This document shows positions 45,892 to 53,690 of a DNA stretch of 64,000 nt, piece by piece (the first letter of the stretch is position 1; each line of letters starts with the position of its first letter). Source of the DNA: VFKU01 sp964620045. GTDB taxonomy: Bacteria > Hydrogenedentota > Hydrogenedentia > Hydrogenedentales > GCA-2746185. The notes under the pieces were generated by a model that was not told the origin of the DNA, made no database searches, and worked only from the letters and a program-made list of their open reading frames with translations. Location: the NCBI GenBank assembly GCA_964620045.1, contig CAZUJL010000001.1, positions 533,389-597,388 on the forward strand. Direction: 5' to 3'. The translations under genes were made by a program, and so were the position numbers.

Positions 45892-46680
45892 CTATTTCGG
45901 CAGGCGGCGGACCGAAAAGCCGGCCGTAATAAACCAGCCCGGCGCCTCGGAGGTAAGGCCAACGCCCGCCGCGAGGTCGAACTGCATGTTGTCGCGCAGC
46001 AGCCAGGTGAGGCCGCCGTCGATGCTGTGGGCGGGGCCGAGATCGTCGCTCAGCGGCGTGTCCCCAAAGACTTCGATGAACGCGCCCCAGCGCTCGGCGA
46101 AGTCGTAGCCCAACGCGGCGGTGTATTCGAGGCGCGCGGTGGTGTCGCGGCCGGTGCCGTCGTCTTCCTCTTCTGTGGCCCACGCGACGCCAAGGTTGTA
46201 GCCAAAGGAAAAATCGCGCGGGAGCGTGTGGCCAAAGGAAAACCGGAACGCCGGATCAAAGCGCTTGCTCGAGATGTCGTTGGAGCCGATGGGAAGCGTC
46301 GTGCCGACCAGCAACGCGGCCTCGGGGCGCCAGCCGTCTTCAGACCAGAGGCCAACCTTCGCGCCGAGCGCGGGATCGGCGAAGTCGCTCTCCGCGCCGC
46401 CGGCGAACTGTGTGGTGAGCGTCGGGATCTCGAAGCGCAGTTCGAGACGCTCGATCAGCCCATAGCGCGCCAGCAACGCCGGCGCTTCGAGGACTTCGTC
46501 GTCCGGCGAATCTTCGGAATACGACATGCCGAATTCGAGCTGCAGATGCTGGTGCGGCACGAGCGCGCTGGATTCCGTCTGGTCGGGGCGATCGGTATCG
46601 ATAGGACCGGGCGATTCTTCGGCGCGGGCGGCCTCCAGCAGGCCGAACAGAAACAGGACGGGCGCGAGAATGCGAGACAT
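45892..46680 (-). CDS. Outer-membrane beta-barrel protein, phenol-degradation MetA-like (transporter superfamily)
   Basis: 262 residues with a signal peptide (cleavage near ARA-EE). The mature start IDTDRPDQTESSALVP, then HLQLEFGMSY, followed by alternating strands ending in a C-terminal basic residue, match the putative outer-membrane MetA-pathway family (Phenol_MetA_deg). These are probably beta-barrels; the name does not prove phenol degradation. The upstream AT-rich region has a palindrome. Confidence 0.72.
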   Translation of the reverse strand: MSRILAPVLFLFGLLEAARAEESPGPIDTDRPDQTESSALVPHQHLQLEFGMSYSEDSPDDEVLEAPALLARYGLIERLELRFEIPTLTTQFAGGAESDFADPALGAKVGLWSEDGWRPEAALLVGTTLPIGSNDISSKRFDPAFRFSFGHTLPRDFSFGYNLGVAWATEEEDDGTGRDTTARLEYTAALGYDFAERWGAFIEVFGDTPLSDDLGPAHSIDGGLTWLLRDNMQFDLAAGVGLTSEAPGWFITAGFSVRRLPK

Positions 46681-46706
46681 GGACGGCTCTCTGGGTGTTG
46701 CAGGTT

Positions 46707-46719
46707 CACTAAGTTAGTG
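46707..46719 (-). promoter_or_regulatory. Perfect palindrome near the beta-barrel promoter
   Basis: CACTAA-G-TTAGTG sits just downstream of the AT-rich promoter block of the minus-strand gene, where a repressor would bind. Confidence 0.4.
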
Positions 46720-46792
46720 TATATTTTATAAATTAGTCAAGATTAACTTTTAATGCACCATTCTTCATGACCGGTCGCGGTGCGCGGAGAGG

Positions 46793-46810
46793 TCCCCGCT
46801 TTCGCGGGGA
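46793..46810. repeat. REP-like hairpin TCCCCGC/GCGGGGA
   Basis: A perfect 7-bp stem with a TTTC loop lies inside GGTCCCCGCTTTCGCGGGG, a wording common to extragenic repeats. No T-run follows. Confidence 0.4.
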
Positions 46811-46931
46811 TGACATGTGCAGGGGTTGCCTTTTATGTTTGCGCTGTCCCGCGAAGGCACCCCGGCGTGGCCATTAAGCCCTTGCAAAGGCTATACTTGT
46901 GGAACGAGTGCATGGTTATCCGGATGAATAC

Positions 46932-47780
46932 ATGCCGTTAATTCCCACAATCCCGTTTTACCTCGCCGTCACCTGCTATCTGCTGGCGGCGGGGCTGGCG
47001 TTGCGCACCTTCCGCACGCCGGACGACCGCGCCCTCGCGCTGGCGCGGCACGCGGCCGGCGCGGGGAACACGCTGCTGCTGGCGGTGTTTGTGTATCGCT
47101 GGTGGCAGTTCGGCGCGGTCCCGTTCACGGGGATGGGCGATTCGCTGAACCTGTTTTTGGTGTTGTGCACGGGAATCATGTTGACGGTGCAGCGGCGGGC
47201 GGAGATGCGGCCGTTGCTCGTGTATTACTTCCCGGCGCTCGCCGTGATGGCGATCATCAGCGGACTCGTCGGCCCGCGTTATTTAAGCGACGCGCCGAAA
47301 GCGTTGAATGGATTGCTGCTCACCGTGCACGTCGGCCTCGTGTTCCTCTCCTTCGCGCTGTTCTTCGTCGCAAGCCTCACCAGCGCGGCCTACGCCGCAA
47401 AAGCACAGAAGCTGAAAAAACTCTCTACCGGCGGATTCACCAGTCGCCTGCCGTCGCTGGATCTGCTCGATGGGACGCTCTACAAACTGATCGCGGCCGG
47501 CTATATCTCCTTCGTGCTCACCGCCGCGCTCGGTCTCGGCTGGGCCTTCAGCGCGCGTGACCTGCTGGGCGAGTACTGGTACATCTCGCCGAAAATTTTC
47601 CTCTCGTTCGCGATGGTGGCGCTCTACGCCGTGTGTTTCCACGGCCGTGGCCTGGGGCTGCTGCGCGGCCCAAACCTCGCGTATCTCGTGTCCTTCGGCT
47701 TCTTCTCCCTGCTCGCGATCTATCTCGTGATGAGCACCTTCCAGGTCGGCGGCGCTGAGTTCTGGGGGAACGCTTCATGA
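46932..47780 (+). CDS. CcsA/HemX-like cytochrome c assembly membrane protein
   Basis: 282 residues from the ATG at 46932; a GTG at 46899 preceded by AAAGG would add 11 residues. About eight membrane helices. The fold and position, directly before hemA, match HemX of Firmicutes and relatives of the CcsA/CcmC family. HVGLVFLSFALFFVASLTSA with its His and the YWYISPKIFLSF segment belong to the family core. HemX modulates glutamyl-tRNA reductase level in Bacillus; a heme-handling role here is an inference. The stop overlaps the hemA ATG. Confidence 0.78.
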   Translation: MPLIPTIPFYLAVTCYLLAAGLALRTFRTPDDRALALARHAAGAGNTLLLAVFVYRWWQFGAVPFTGMGDSLNLFLVLCTGIMLTVQRRAEMRPLLVYYFPALAVMAIISGLVGPRYLSDAPKALNGLLLTVHVGLVFLSFALFFVASLTSAAYAAKAQKLKKLSTGGFTSRLPSLDLLDGTLYKLIAAGYISFVLTAALGLGWAFSARDLLGEYWYISPKIFLSFAMVALYAVCFHGRGLGLLRGPNLAYLVSFGFFSLLAIYLVMSTFQVGGAEFWGNAS

Positions 47781-49051
47781 GCCTGATCGTCTCCGGCATG
47801 AACCACCGCACCAGCGAGCTGGCGCTGCGCGAGCGCGTCGTGTTCGCGGCGGAGGCCTTGCCGAAAGCCGTCAAGACCCTGCGCGGCAATGTTGAAGATG
47901 CCGGCGTCGTAATCCTGAGCACGTGCAACCGCTCGGAGATTTACCTGAACCACGCGGGCGACGCGCCCTATCTGCACCACGAAGTGCGCAAGTTCCTGAG
48001 CACGTGGCACGGCATTCCGGAAAACGAGATCGGCCCAGCGTTGTACGAATACGAAGGCCGCGAGACCGTGGGGCATTTGTTTCGCGTGGCCGCGAGCCTC
48101 GACAGTCTCGTCGTCGGCGAGCAGCAAATCCTGGGGCAAGTGCACGACGCCTACCTGCTCGCGCACCAGGAACAAGCGACCGACAAAGTCATCAACGCGC
48201 TATTCCAAAAGGCCTTCACCACCGCGAAGCGCGTGCGCACGCAAACCACCATCGGCGAAGGCAAGGTATCGGTGAGTTCGGTCGCGGTCGATCTCGCCGT
48301 GTCGATCTTTACCGATCTTTCCAGCGCGACCGTGGTCGTGATCGGTTCGGGCGAGATGAGCGAACAGACGCTGCAGCATCTGGTGCAGCAAGGCGTCGGC
48401 CGCGTCATCGTGGCGAACCGCACGATCGAAAACGCCCGCGCGCTGGCGCAACGTTTCGGCGGCGAGGCCATCGCGTTGGACGCGCTGGACGCGCGGCTGC
48501 ACGAAGCGGACATCGTCGTCAGCTCGACCGGCGCGCCGGGCCTCGTGGTGCACGCGCACCAGTTGCAGGACGCGCTGTGGAAGCGCGGCCAGAAGCCGAT
48601 GTTCCTCATCGACATCGCCGTGCCGCGCGACATCGACGCCGCCGCGAACCAGCTCGACAACATCTACCTCTACACCATGGACGATTTGCAGGTCGTCGCG
48701 GACCGCAACGTCGAAGCGCGGCGCGAGGCGATCGAGCGCAGCCTGGAGCTGGTCGACGCCGGCGTGGAGCAATTCTGGCGCTGGATGCGCGGCCTCGCGG
48801 CCGAGCCGACCATCGTGTCGTTGTCCAAGGAACTCGACGACATCCGCCTGCGAGAACTCCAAAAAACGCTCTCGAACATGCCCGGCCTGACGCCGGAGCA
48901 ACGCGAAGAAATCGAATACCTCACCAAGCGGCTCGTGAGCAATATCCTGCAGCGGCCCCTCACCGAAATTAAGCAACAGGCGCACACCGAAGAGCACGGC
49001 AGCGTGCTGCAGGCCGTGCGGCGGCTGTTCGGCCTGAAGGAAGGAACGTGA
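47777..49051 (+). CDS. hemA: Glutamyl-tRNA reductase
   Basis: 424 residues. First enzyme of C5 heme synthesis; it reduces Glu-tRNA to glutamate-1-semialdehyde with NADPH. GMNHRTSELALRERV and the catalytic Cys50 in STCNRSEIY are clear, with VVIGSGEMSEQ for the nucleotide site and a helical dimerisation tail. The ATG overlaps the preceding stop (ATGA), and the stop overlaps hemC. Confidence 0.97.
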   Translation: MSLIVSGMNHRTSELALRERVVFAAEALPKAVKTLRGNVEDAGVVILSTCNRSEIYLNHAGDAPYLHHEVRKFLSTWHGIPENEIGPALYEYEGRETVGHLFRVAASLDSLVVGEQQILGQVHDAYLLAHQEQATDKVINALFQKAFTTAKRVRTQTTIGEGKVSVSSVAVDLAVSIFTDLSSATVVVIGSGEMSEQTLQHLVQQGVGRVIVANRTIENARALAQRFGGEAIALDALDARLHEADIVVSSTGAPGLVVHAHQLQDALWKRGQKPMFLIDIAVPRDIDAAANQLDNIYLYTMDDLQVVADRNVEARREAIERSLELVDAGVEQFWRWMRGLAAEPTIVSLSKELDDIRLRELQKTLSNMPGLTPEQREEIEYLTKRLVSNILQRPLTEIKQQAHTEEHGSVLQAVRRLFGLKEGT

Positions 49052-50007
49052 GGGATCGCGTCGTCATCGGATCGCGCGGCAGCAAGCTCGCGCTCGTGCA
49101 GTCCAACCACGTGGCGGATCTGCTGCGCGCCGCCGCACCGGGCCTGAAAGTCGACATCGAGATCATCTCGACCCGCGGCGATCGCATCATCGATCGTCCG
49201 CTGGCGGAGATCGGCGGTAAGGGCCTGTTCACCGAAGAACTCGAACGCGCGCTGCGCGACAAATCCATCGACATCGCCGTGCACAGCCTGAAGGATCTGC
49301 CTGTGCAGGATCCGCAAGGCTTGATAGTGGCCGCGATCCCGAAACGCGCGACCCCGAACGACGCGCTCGTGGCGCGCGAAGTGAAATCGCTCGGCGCGTT
49401 GAAACAGGGCGCGCGCATAGGAACTTCCAGCCTGCGGCGCAAAGCACAGCTATTGCTGAAGCGTCCCGATCTCGAAATCGTCGATCTGCGGGGCAACGTC
49501 GATACGCGCATCGCAAAGGTCTTGGAGCGCGGCGAATTGGATGCCGCGGTGCTGGCCTGCGCCGGACTCGAGCGCATCGGCCGCGCGGATGTGATCGTCG
49601 AAAAATTGCCGCCGGACGTGATGCTGCCGGCGCCCGGTCAGGGTGCCTTGGGCATCCAATGCCGCATTGATGACGCGGACGTGCTCAGCCTGCTCGGGAA
49701 ACTCGACCACGCCGACACACGCACGGAAGTGACCGCGGAGCGCGCGCTGCTGGAAGGCCTCGGCGGCGGGTGCCAGGCGCCGATCGGCGCGCTGGGCGAG
49801 GCCTCCCCCGCGGCGAACGGCATGACGGGCGTGACGCTGTTCCGCGTGACCTGCGGTGTGTTTTCCGTCGACGGCGGGCCCAGCGTGCGCATCGCAACCC
49901 ATGCTGTTCCCGGCACGCCGCCGAGCCTTGTAACCGATGTTGTCGAAGTGGTTCTGGAAAAAATGCGCGCCGGCGGCGCAGACAAAATCATCGCGCAATA
50001 CCGATGA
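49048..50007 (+). CDS. hemC: Porphobilinogen deaminase (hydroxymethylbilane synthase)
   Basis: 319 residues from a GTG that overlaps the hemA stop. It polymerises four porphobilinogens on a dipyrromethane cofactor bound to Cys242 (GGCQAPIGA). IGSRGSKLALVQSNHV, VHSLKDLP and GTSSLRRKAQLL are the usual motifs. The stop overlaps the hemD ATG. Confidence 0.97.
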   Translation: MRDRVVIGSRGSKLALVQSNHVADLLRAAAPGLKVDIEIISTRGDRIIDRPLAEIGGKGLFTEELERALRDKSIDIAVHSLKDLPVQDPQGLIVAAIPKRATPNDALVAREVKSLGALKQGARIGTSSLRRKAQLLLKRPDLEIVDLRGNVDTRIAKVLERGELDAAVLACAGLERIGRADVIVEKLPPDVMLPAPGQGALGIQCRIDDADVLSLLGKLDHADTRTEVTAERALLEGLGGGCQAPIGALGEASPAANGMTGVTLFRVTCGVFSVDGGPSVRIATHAVPGTPPSLVTDVVEVVLEKMRAGGADKIIAQYR

Positions 50008-50792
50008 ACGCGCCGCTCGAAAAACCGCTCACCGGCAAAAAAATCGTCGTCACGCGCGCCCGGGCGCAGTCCGACAAGCTCGCGAAAATGTTGGAAGACC
50101 TCGGCGCAGCAGTGATCGAGTTTCCCACAATCGAGATCAAACCCATCTCCCCTCCCCCGCCGATCCCGCCGTTGAGCGGATTCGACTGGATTGTGTTGAC
50201 CAGCGTGAACGGCGTAACCACATTCTTGGATGCGCTGAACCGCGGACACGCGGATGGCGATCTGCGCAACTGCCGTGTCTGTGCCGTAGGCCCCGGCACG
50301 ACGAGCGCGCTGCGCGATCGCGGCGTGAAAGTGGACGTCACCGCGAGCGACTACCGCCAAGAAGGCGCGCTCGACGTGTTGCAGGAAACCGATCCTCTGC
50401 TCGGCGGCAAACACTTCCTGCTGCCGAAGGGCGATCTGGCGCGCGAATTTCTGCCCGAAGAACTGCGAAAACTTGGCGCGCAGGTGACCGAGCTTGTCGT
50501 CTATCAGACCGTCAGCGTCGCGACCGATCCGGCGAAAGTCCGCGCGATGATCGACGCCCGGCCGGACGCCGTTACCTTTACCAGCGGCTCCACGGCGCGC
50601 AATTTCGCGCAGATCGTGGGCGCCGAAAACCTGCAGCGCATGAACGGCGTGCTCTTCGCCGCCATCGGGCCGGAGACGGCCGCCGCCGCGCGCGCCTGCG
50701 ACATTCCGGTGTACCTGGAGCCGGCGCAGCACGATCTGCAGGCTCTCGTGCGGGCGCTGGCGAAGGCCTTTACCGGCCGCGAACTGGAATGA
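50004..50792 (+). CDS. hemD: Uroporphyrinogen-III synthase
   Basis: 262 residues from the ATG at 50004 (ATGA overlap with hemC); the longer open frame upstream is a shadow. It closes and inverts ring D of the linear tetrapyrrole. The poorly conserved two-domain fold is recognisable by VVTRARAQSDKLAKMLEDLG, FDWIVLTSVNGV and TFTSGSTARNF, and by position. It is not fused to a methyltransferase. Confidence 0.92.
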   Translation: MNAPLEKPLTGKKIVVTRARAQSDKLAKMLEDLGAAVIEFPTIEIKPISPPPPIPPLSGFDWIVLTSVNGVTTFLDALNRGHADGDLRNCRVCAVGPGTTSALRDRGVKVDVTASDYRQEGALDVLQETDPLLGGKHFLLPKGDLAREFLPEELRKLGAQVTELVVYQTVSVATDPAKVRAMIDARPDAVTFTSGSTARNFAQIVGAENLQRMNGVLFAAIGPETAAAARACDIPVYLEPAQHDLQALVRALAKAFTGRELE

Positions 50793-50812
50793 GTTTTTAA
50801 GCGGGTATTGCC

Positions 50813-50821
50813 TGCTATGAT
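50813..50821 (+). promoter_or_regulatory. Extended -10 promoter for hemB
   Basis: TGCTATGAT (TG at 50813, -10 50816-50821) lies 27 nt before the hemB ATG. It may give hemB and the next genes a transcript separate from hemACD. Confidence 0.45.
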
Positions 50822-50847
50822 TTGGAGTTGAATAGAGCGAGGTCCCC

Positions 50848-51837
50848 ATGAATTTTCCGATTACAAGAATGCGCCGGATGCGGCGGAACGCGACCCTGCG
50901 GCGGATGGTGCGCGAAACGCGGCTGTCGGTGGACAACCTGATCCTGCCGCTGTTCGTGCGCGAAGGCCGCGATGTGAAGATCGCGATCAAATCCATGCCC
51001 GGCAACTACCAGTGGAGCGTGGACACGCTGACCGAGGAATGCCGCGCGGTACAGCAGCTCGGCATCCCGGCCGTGATCCTTTTCGGCATTCCCGATCACA
51101 AAGACGCGGAAGGCACCTCGGCCCACGCGGACGACGCGATCGTGTGCCGCGCGGTGGAAAGCATCAAGCGCGCGTGTCCTGACCTGTGCGTGATCACCGA
51201 CGTCTGCCTGTGCGAATACACGGACCACGGCCACTGCGGGATCATCGCCGAAAACCTCGACGGCAACCTGGATGTGGACAACGACGCGACCCTCGATGTG
51301 CTCGTGAAGGAAGCCCTGGCGCATGCGCGCGCGGGCGCCGATGTCGTCGCGCCGTCAGACATGATGGACGGCCGCGTAGCGGAAATCCGCGACGCGCTGG
51401 ACGACAACGGTTTCCAAAACCTGCCGATCATGGCCTACAGCGCGAAGTTCGCGTCGGCCTTCTACGGGCCCTTCCGCGACGCGGCGGAGTCGCCCCCGCA
51501 GTTCGGCGATCGCTCGAGCTACCAGATGGACCCGCCGAACCTGAAAGAGGCCCTGCGCGAGATCGCGATGGACATCGAAGAAGGCGCGGACGTGATCATG
51601 GTGAAGCCGGCGCTGCCGTACCTCGACGTGATCCGGCGCGCGGCGGACGAATTCGATCTGCCGCTGGCGGCGTACAATGTCTCGGGCGAGTTCTCGATGA
51701 TCAAAGCGGCGGCCGCGAATGGCTGGATCGACGAGCGGCGCGCGGCGATGGAATGCCTGACGGCGATTCGCCGCGCGGGCGCAGACATGATCCTGACCTA
51801 CTGGGCGAAGGATGCAGCGGGATGGCTAAAGGGATAA
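50848..51837 (+). CDS. hemB: Porphobilinogen synthase (ALA dehydratase)
   Basis: 329 residues. It joins two 5-aminolevulinates. The Schiff-base lysines are Lys200 (YSAKFAS) and Lys253 (MVKPALP). The zinc-type cysteine cluster is Cys120, Cys122 and Cys130 in DVCLCEYTDHGHC, so this is the zinc form. GAGG precedes the ATG. The stop overlaps the next start by one base (TAATG). Confidence 0.97.
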   Translation: MNFPITRMRRMRRNATLRRMVRETRLSVDNLILPLFVREGRDVKIAIKSMPGNYQWSVDTLTEECRAVQQLGIPAVILFGIPDHKDAEGTSAHADDAIVCRAVESIKRACPDLCVITDVCLCEYTDHGHCGIIAENLDGNLDVDNDATLDVLVKEALAHARAGADVVAPSDMMDGRVAEIRDALDDNGFQNLPIMAYSAKFASAFYGPFRDAAESPPQFGDRSSYQMDPPNLKEALREIAMDIEEGADVIMVKPALPYLDVIRRAADEFDLPLAAYNVSGEFSMIKAAAANGWIDERRAAMECLTAIRRAGADMILTYWAKDAAGWLKG

Positions 51838-52442
51838 TGCAGCGCGCAAGCGCCTGCGCAGTTCTCGCGCTAACACTTGCGTTCGCGCCGTTTACGTTTG
51901 CCGATGATCCGTCCGACGGAACGGAAGCGTCGGTAAAACCTCGCACGCCTAAGGCGGCGCCTGCAGCAGCAGACGCCCCTGCACCCGCCGCGCCGGAAGC
52001 TGCTGAAGCCGCCACAACCGAAACCGCTCCGAACTTCACCTTGCCAAATACCCAGGCAGGCATGACGCGCATCAAGTGGCCGCGCGAAAAAGCCGTGTTT
52101 CTCACCTTCGGTGAGCAGGCCAGCCAGACGGCGACGCAAGCGTGGAGCGGCAAGATGAAAGAGCACTACGCGGAGACGATGGAATTCGTCGGCATTGCGT
52201 GGCTCGCGCGGATTCCAAAGGAAATGCACGTCGCTGCCGAGACCATCATCAAGGCCTCATATCCGGATGTCCTGATGGACAAGAGCGGCTCGTGCGCGGA
52301 GCGCTACCAGTGCAAGCCCGGCATCGTAAACGCCTTCCTCATCGCGCCGGACGGCACGATCCTCAAGCGCATCCACGAGCCGATGACGGACGAAAACTTT
52401 GCCGAAGTCGAAAAACTGGTCGCACCGCACATAAAAAAGTAA
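51837..52442 (+). CDS. Exported redoxin/thioredoxin-fold protein lacking the CxxC site
   Basis: 201 residues from the ATG at 51837, coupled to the hemB stop (TAATG); an ATG at 51822 is possible. A signal peptide is followed by an Ala/Pro-rich linker and a redoxin-like domain (about 80-200): APNFTLPN, then AVFLTFGEQASQ where a CxxC would normally stand, a segment SYPDVLMDKSGSCAERYQC, and NAFLIAPDGTILKRI. The only two cysteines are in the later loop. Such a domain could bind rather than reduce. Unknown role, placed inside the heme cluster. Confidence 0.6.
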   Translation: MQRASACAVLALTLAFAPFTFADDPSDGTEASVKPRTPKAAPAAADAPAPAAPEAAEAATTETAPNFTLPNTQAGMTRIKWPREKAVFLTFGEQASQTATQAWSGKMKEHYAETMEFVGIAWLARIPKEMHVAAETIIKASYPDVLMDKSGSCAERYQCKPGIVNAFLIAPDGTILKRIHEPMTDENFAEVEKLVAPHIKK

Positions 52443-52462
52443 CAACCCTCACGGAGATCCAC

Positions 52463-52978
52463 ATGAATCACGACGAGCACATGAAGTCGCGGCGGGAAAT
52501 TCTGATGGCGGGCGGCGTGATCGCGGCGAGCGCGGCGCTGGTCGGCAGCGCGCACGCGCAGGATGCCGTGCCGGATCTGAAGTATGAATACCTCTGCTCC
52601 GCGGAAGCGGAACTGGAGCCGGGCCAGCCTGTCGGCAAGTCGCCGCTGGGTACGCGCACCATCGTGTACGTGAAATCCGGCATCGTGAAGGGGCCGAAGA
52701 TCAACGGCAAAGTGCTACCGGGTGGTGGCGACTGGTACCTCACGCGGCCGGACGGCGTCGGCGAGGTGGATGTACGCGCGACGATCGAAACCGACGACGG
52801 CGCGCTGATTTACACGCACTACAAGGGCGTCATCGACGCGAAGAACGGCTACTTCCGCACCACGCCGCGCTACGAGACGAGCAGCGAAAAATACGCGTGG
52901 CTGAACAGCATTGTGGCAGTGGGCGTCGGCTCGAGCATTGCGAAGGGCGTCCGCTACGACATCTTCCGGATTCTGTAA
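52463..52978 (+). CDS. Tat-exported DUF3237 family protein
   Basis: 171 residues with a twin-arginine leader (SRREILMAGGVIAASAALVG). The mature part has the DUF3237 pattern: YEYLCSAEAELEPGQPVG, GTRTIVYVKSGIVKGPKING, GDWYLTRPDGVGEVDVRAT and a final aromatic strand. The family is a small beta-barrel of unknown function. GGAG precedes the ATG. It ends at a strong terminator, closing the hemB transcript. Confidence 0.82.
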   Translation: MNHDEHMKSRREILMAGGVIAASAALVGSAHAQDAVPDLKYEYLCSAEAELEPGQPVGKSPLGTRTIVYVKSGIVKGPKINGKVLPGGGDWYLTRPDGVGEVDVRATIETDDGALIYTHYKGVIDAKNGYFRTTPRYETSSEKYAWLNSIVAVGVGSSIAKGVRYDIFRIL

Positions 52979-53016
52979 ACGCTTTACCGTCAGCAAACAT
53001 TTCTCAGCCCCATGCG

Positions 53017-53051
53017 TCCGCGCGGATTCAACACCGCGCGGATTTTTCTTT
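53017..53051 (+). terminator. Rho-independent terminator after the DUF3237 gene
   Basis: TCCGCGCGG (53017-53025) and CCGCGCGGA (53034-53042) pair perfectly around 8 nt and are followed by TTTTTCTTT. Confidence 0.88.
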
Positions 53052-53062
53052 GCGCGGCGGAC

Positions 53063-53091
53063 TTGCGGGCGGCATTTTTACTTGGCATAGT
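53063..53091 (+). promoter_or_regulatory. Promoter for the 184-residue protein and hemL
   Basis: TTGCGG at 53063-53068, 17 nt, then CATAGT at 53086-53091. The -35 is weak. Confidence 0.4.
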
Positions 53092-53127
53092 GGCAACGAC
53101 TGTCGGAGTCGGAGTGAGGGCTGTGTC

Positions 53128-53682
53128 ATGTCGCGTGAAGATGTGATCAAGGAAATCGCGAAAGCGAAGCGGCACGTGAAGATGGTGATCTGCAACCGCA
53201 AGTGTCTTGAAGATGCGGGATGCTACGACCGCGGATATGTAGTCGATGCAAACGAGAAACACGTGCTATTGCATCTGGTCACCGACGACATCCGGCTCGA
53301 AGGTTACGTCGTGTTGCGGCTCGACGACATCACCGAAGTGAAGACGGACTTCGACAATCTTCGGTTCATCGAAAAAGCGTTGCAATTGCGGCGCATGGTG
53401 CCGGAGCGCCCGGCACTCGTGGATCTGAACAGCATGGAAACGATCCTCGGGTCGGTGGACGAGCATTTCTCTCTCATGGTGATCCACCGCGAGGCCGTGG
53501 ACCAAACCGAATGCCATATCGGTTCGCTCGAAGGAATCGCCGATAAGACGTTTACGATCAAGGAAATCGATCGCGACGCGCAATGGTGCGGCGTGAAGCG
53601 GTTTCGCGTGGACGAAGTGACGCGCGTCGAATTTAACGGCGGCTATGAAACGGCGCTGGCCCAAGTGGCCGGGATCAGCTGA
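53128..53682 (+). CDS. Hypothetical protein upstream of hemL, possible two LSm-like barrels
   Basis: 184 residues from the ATG at 53128 (GAGG 8 nt upstream). No signal peptide or membrane helix. Two similar halves are visible: GYVVDANEKHVLLHLVTD with LEGYVVLRLDDITEVK, and CHIGSLEGIADKTFTIKEID with VKRFRVDEVTRVEFNG. Each has the strand-rich rhythm of an Sm/LSm-type barrel. Cysteines at about 22, 26 and 32 (CNRKCLEDAGC) are notable. I do not recognise the family. The hemL ATG lies 9 nt downstream. Confidence 0.55.
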   Translation: MSREDVIKEIAKAKRHVKMVICNRKCLEDAGCYDRGYVVDANEKHVLLHLVTDDIRLEGYVVLRLDDITEVKTDFDNLRFIEKALQLRRMVPERPALVDLNSMETILGSVDEHFSLMVIHREAVDQTECHIGSLEGIADKTFTIKEIDRDAQWCGVKRFRVDEVTRVEFNGGYETALAQVAGIS

Positions 53683-53690
53683 GGCAGGCT

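Larger units (their letters stand above)
46681..46931. other. Divergent regulatory region between the beta-barrel and hemX-like genes
   Basis: 251 nt with no gene. It contains an AT-rich block (46719-46755) serving as the likely minus-strand promoter area, a perfect palindrome (46707-46719), a short REP-like hairpin (46793-46810), and TATACT (46892-46897) as a candidate -10 for the heme cluster with no good -35. Confidence 0.5.

Noticed and set aside
46793..46810. TCCCCGC/GCGGGGA hairpin as a terminator
   Set aside because: No T-run follows, and no gene ends toward it.
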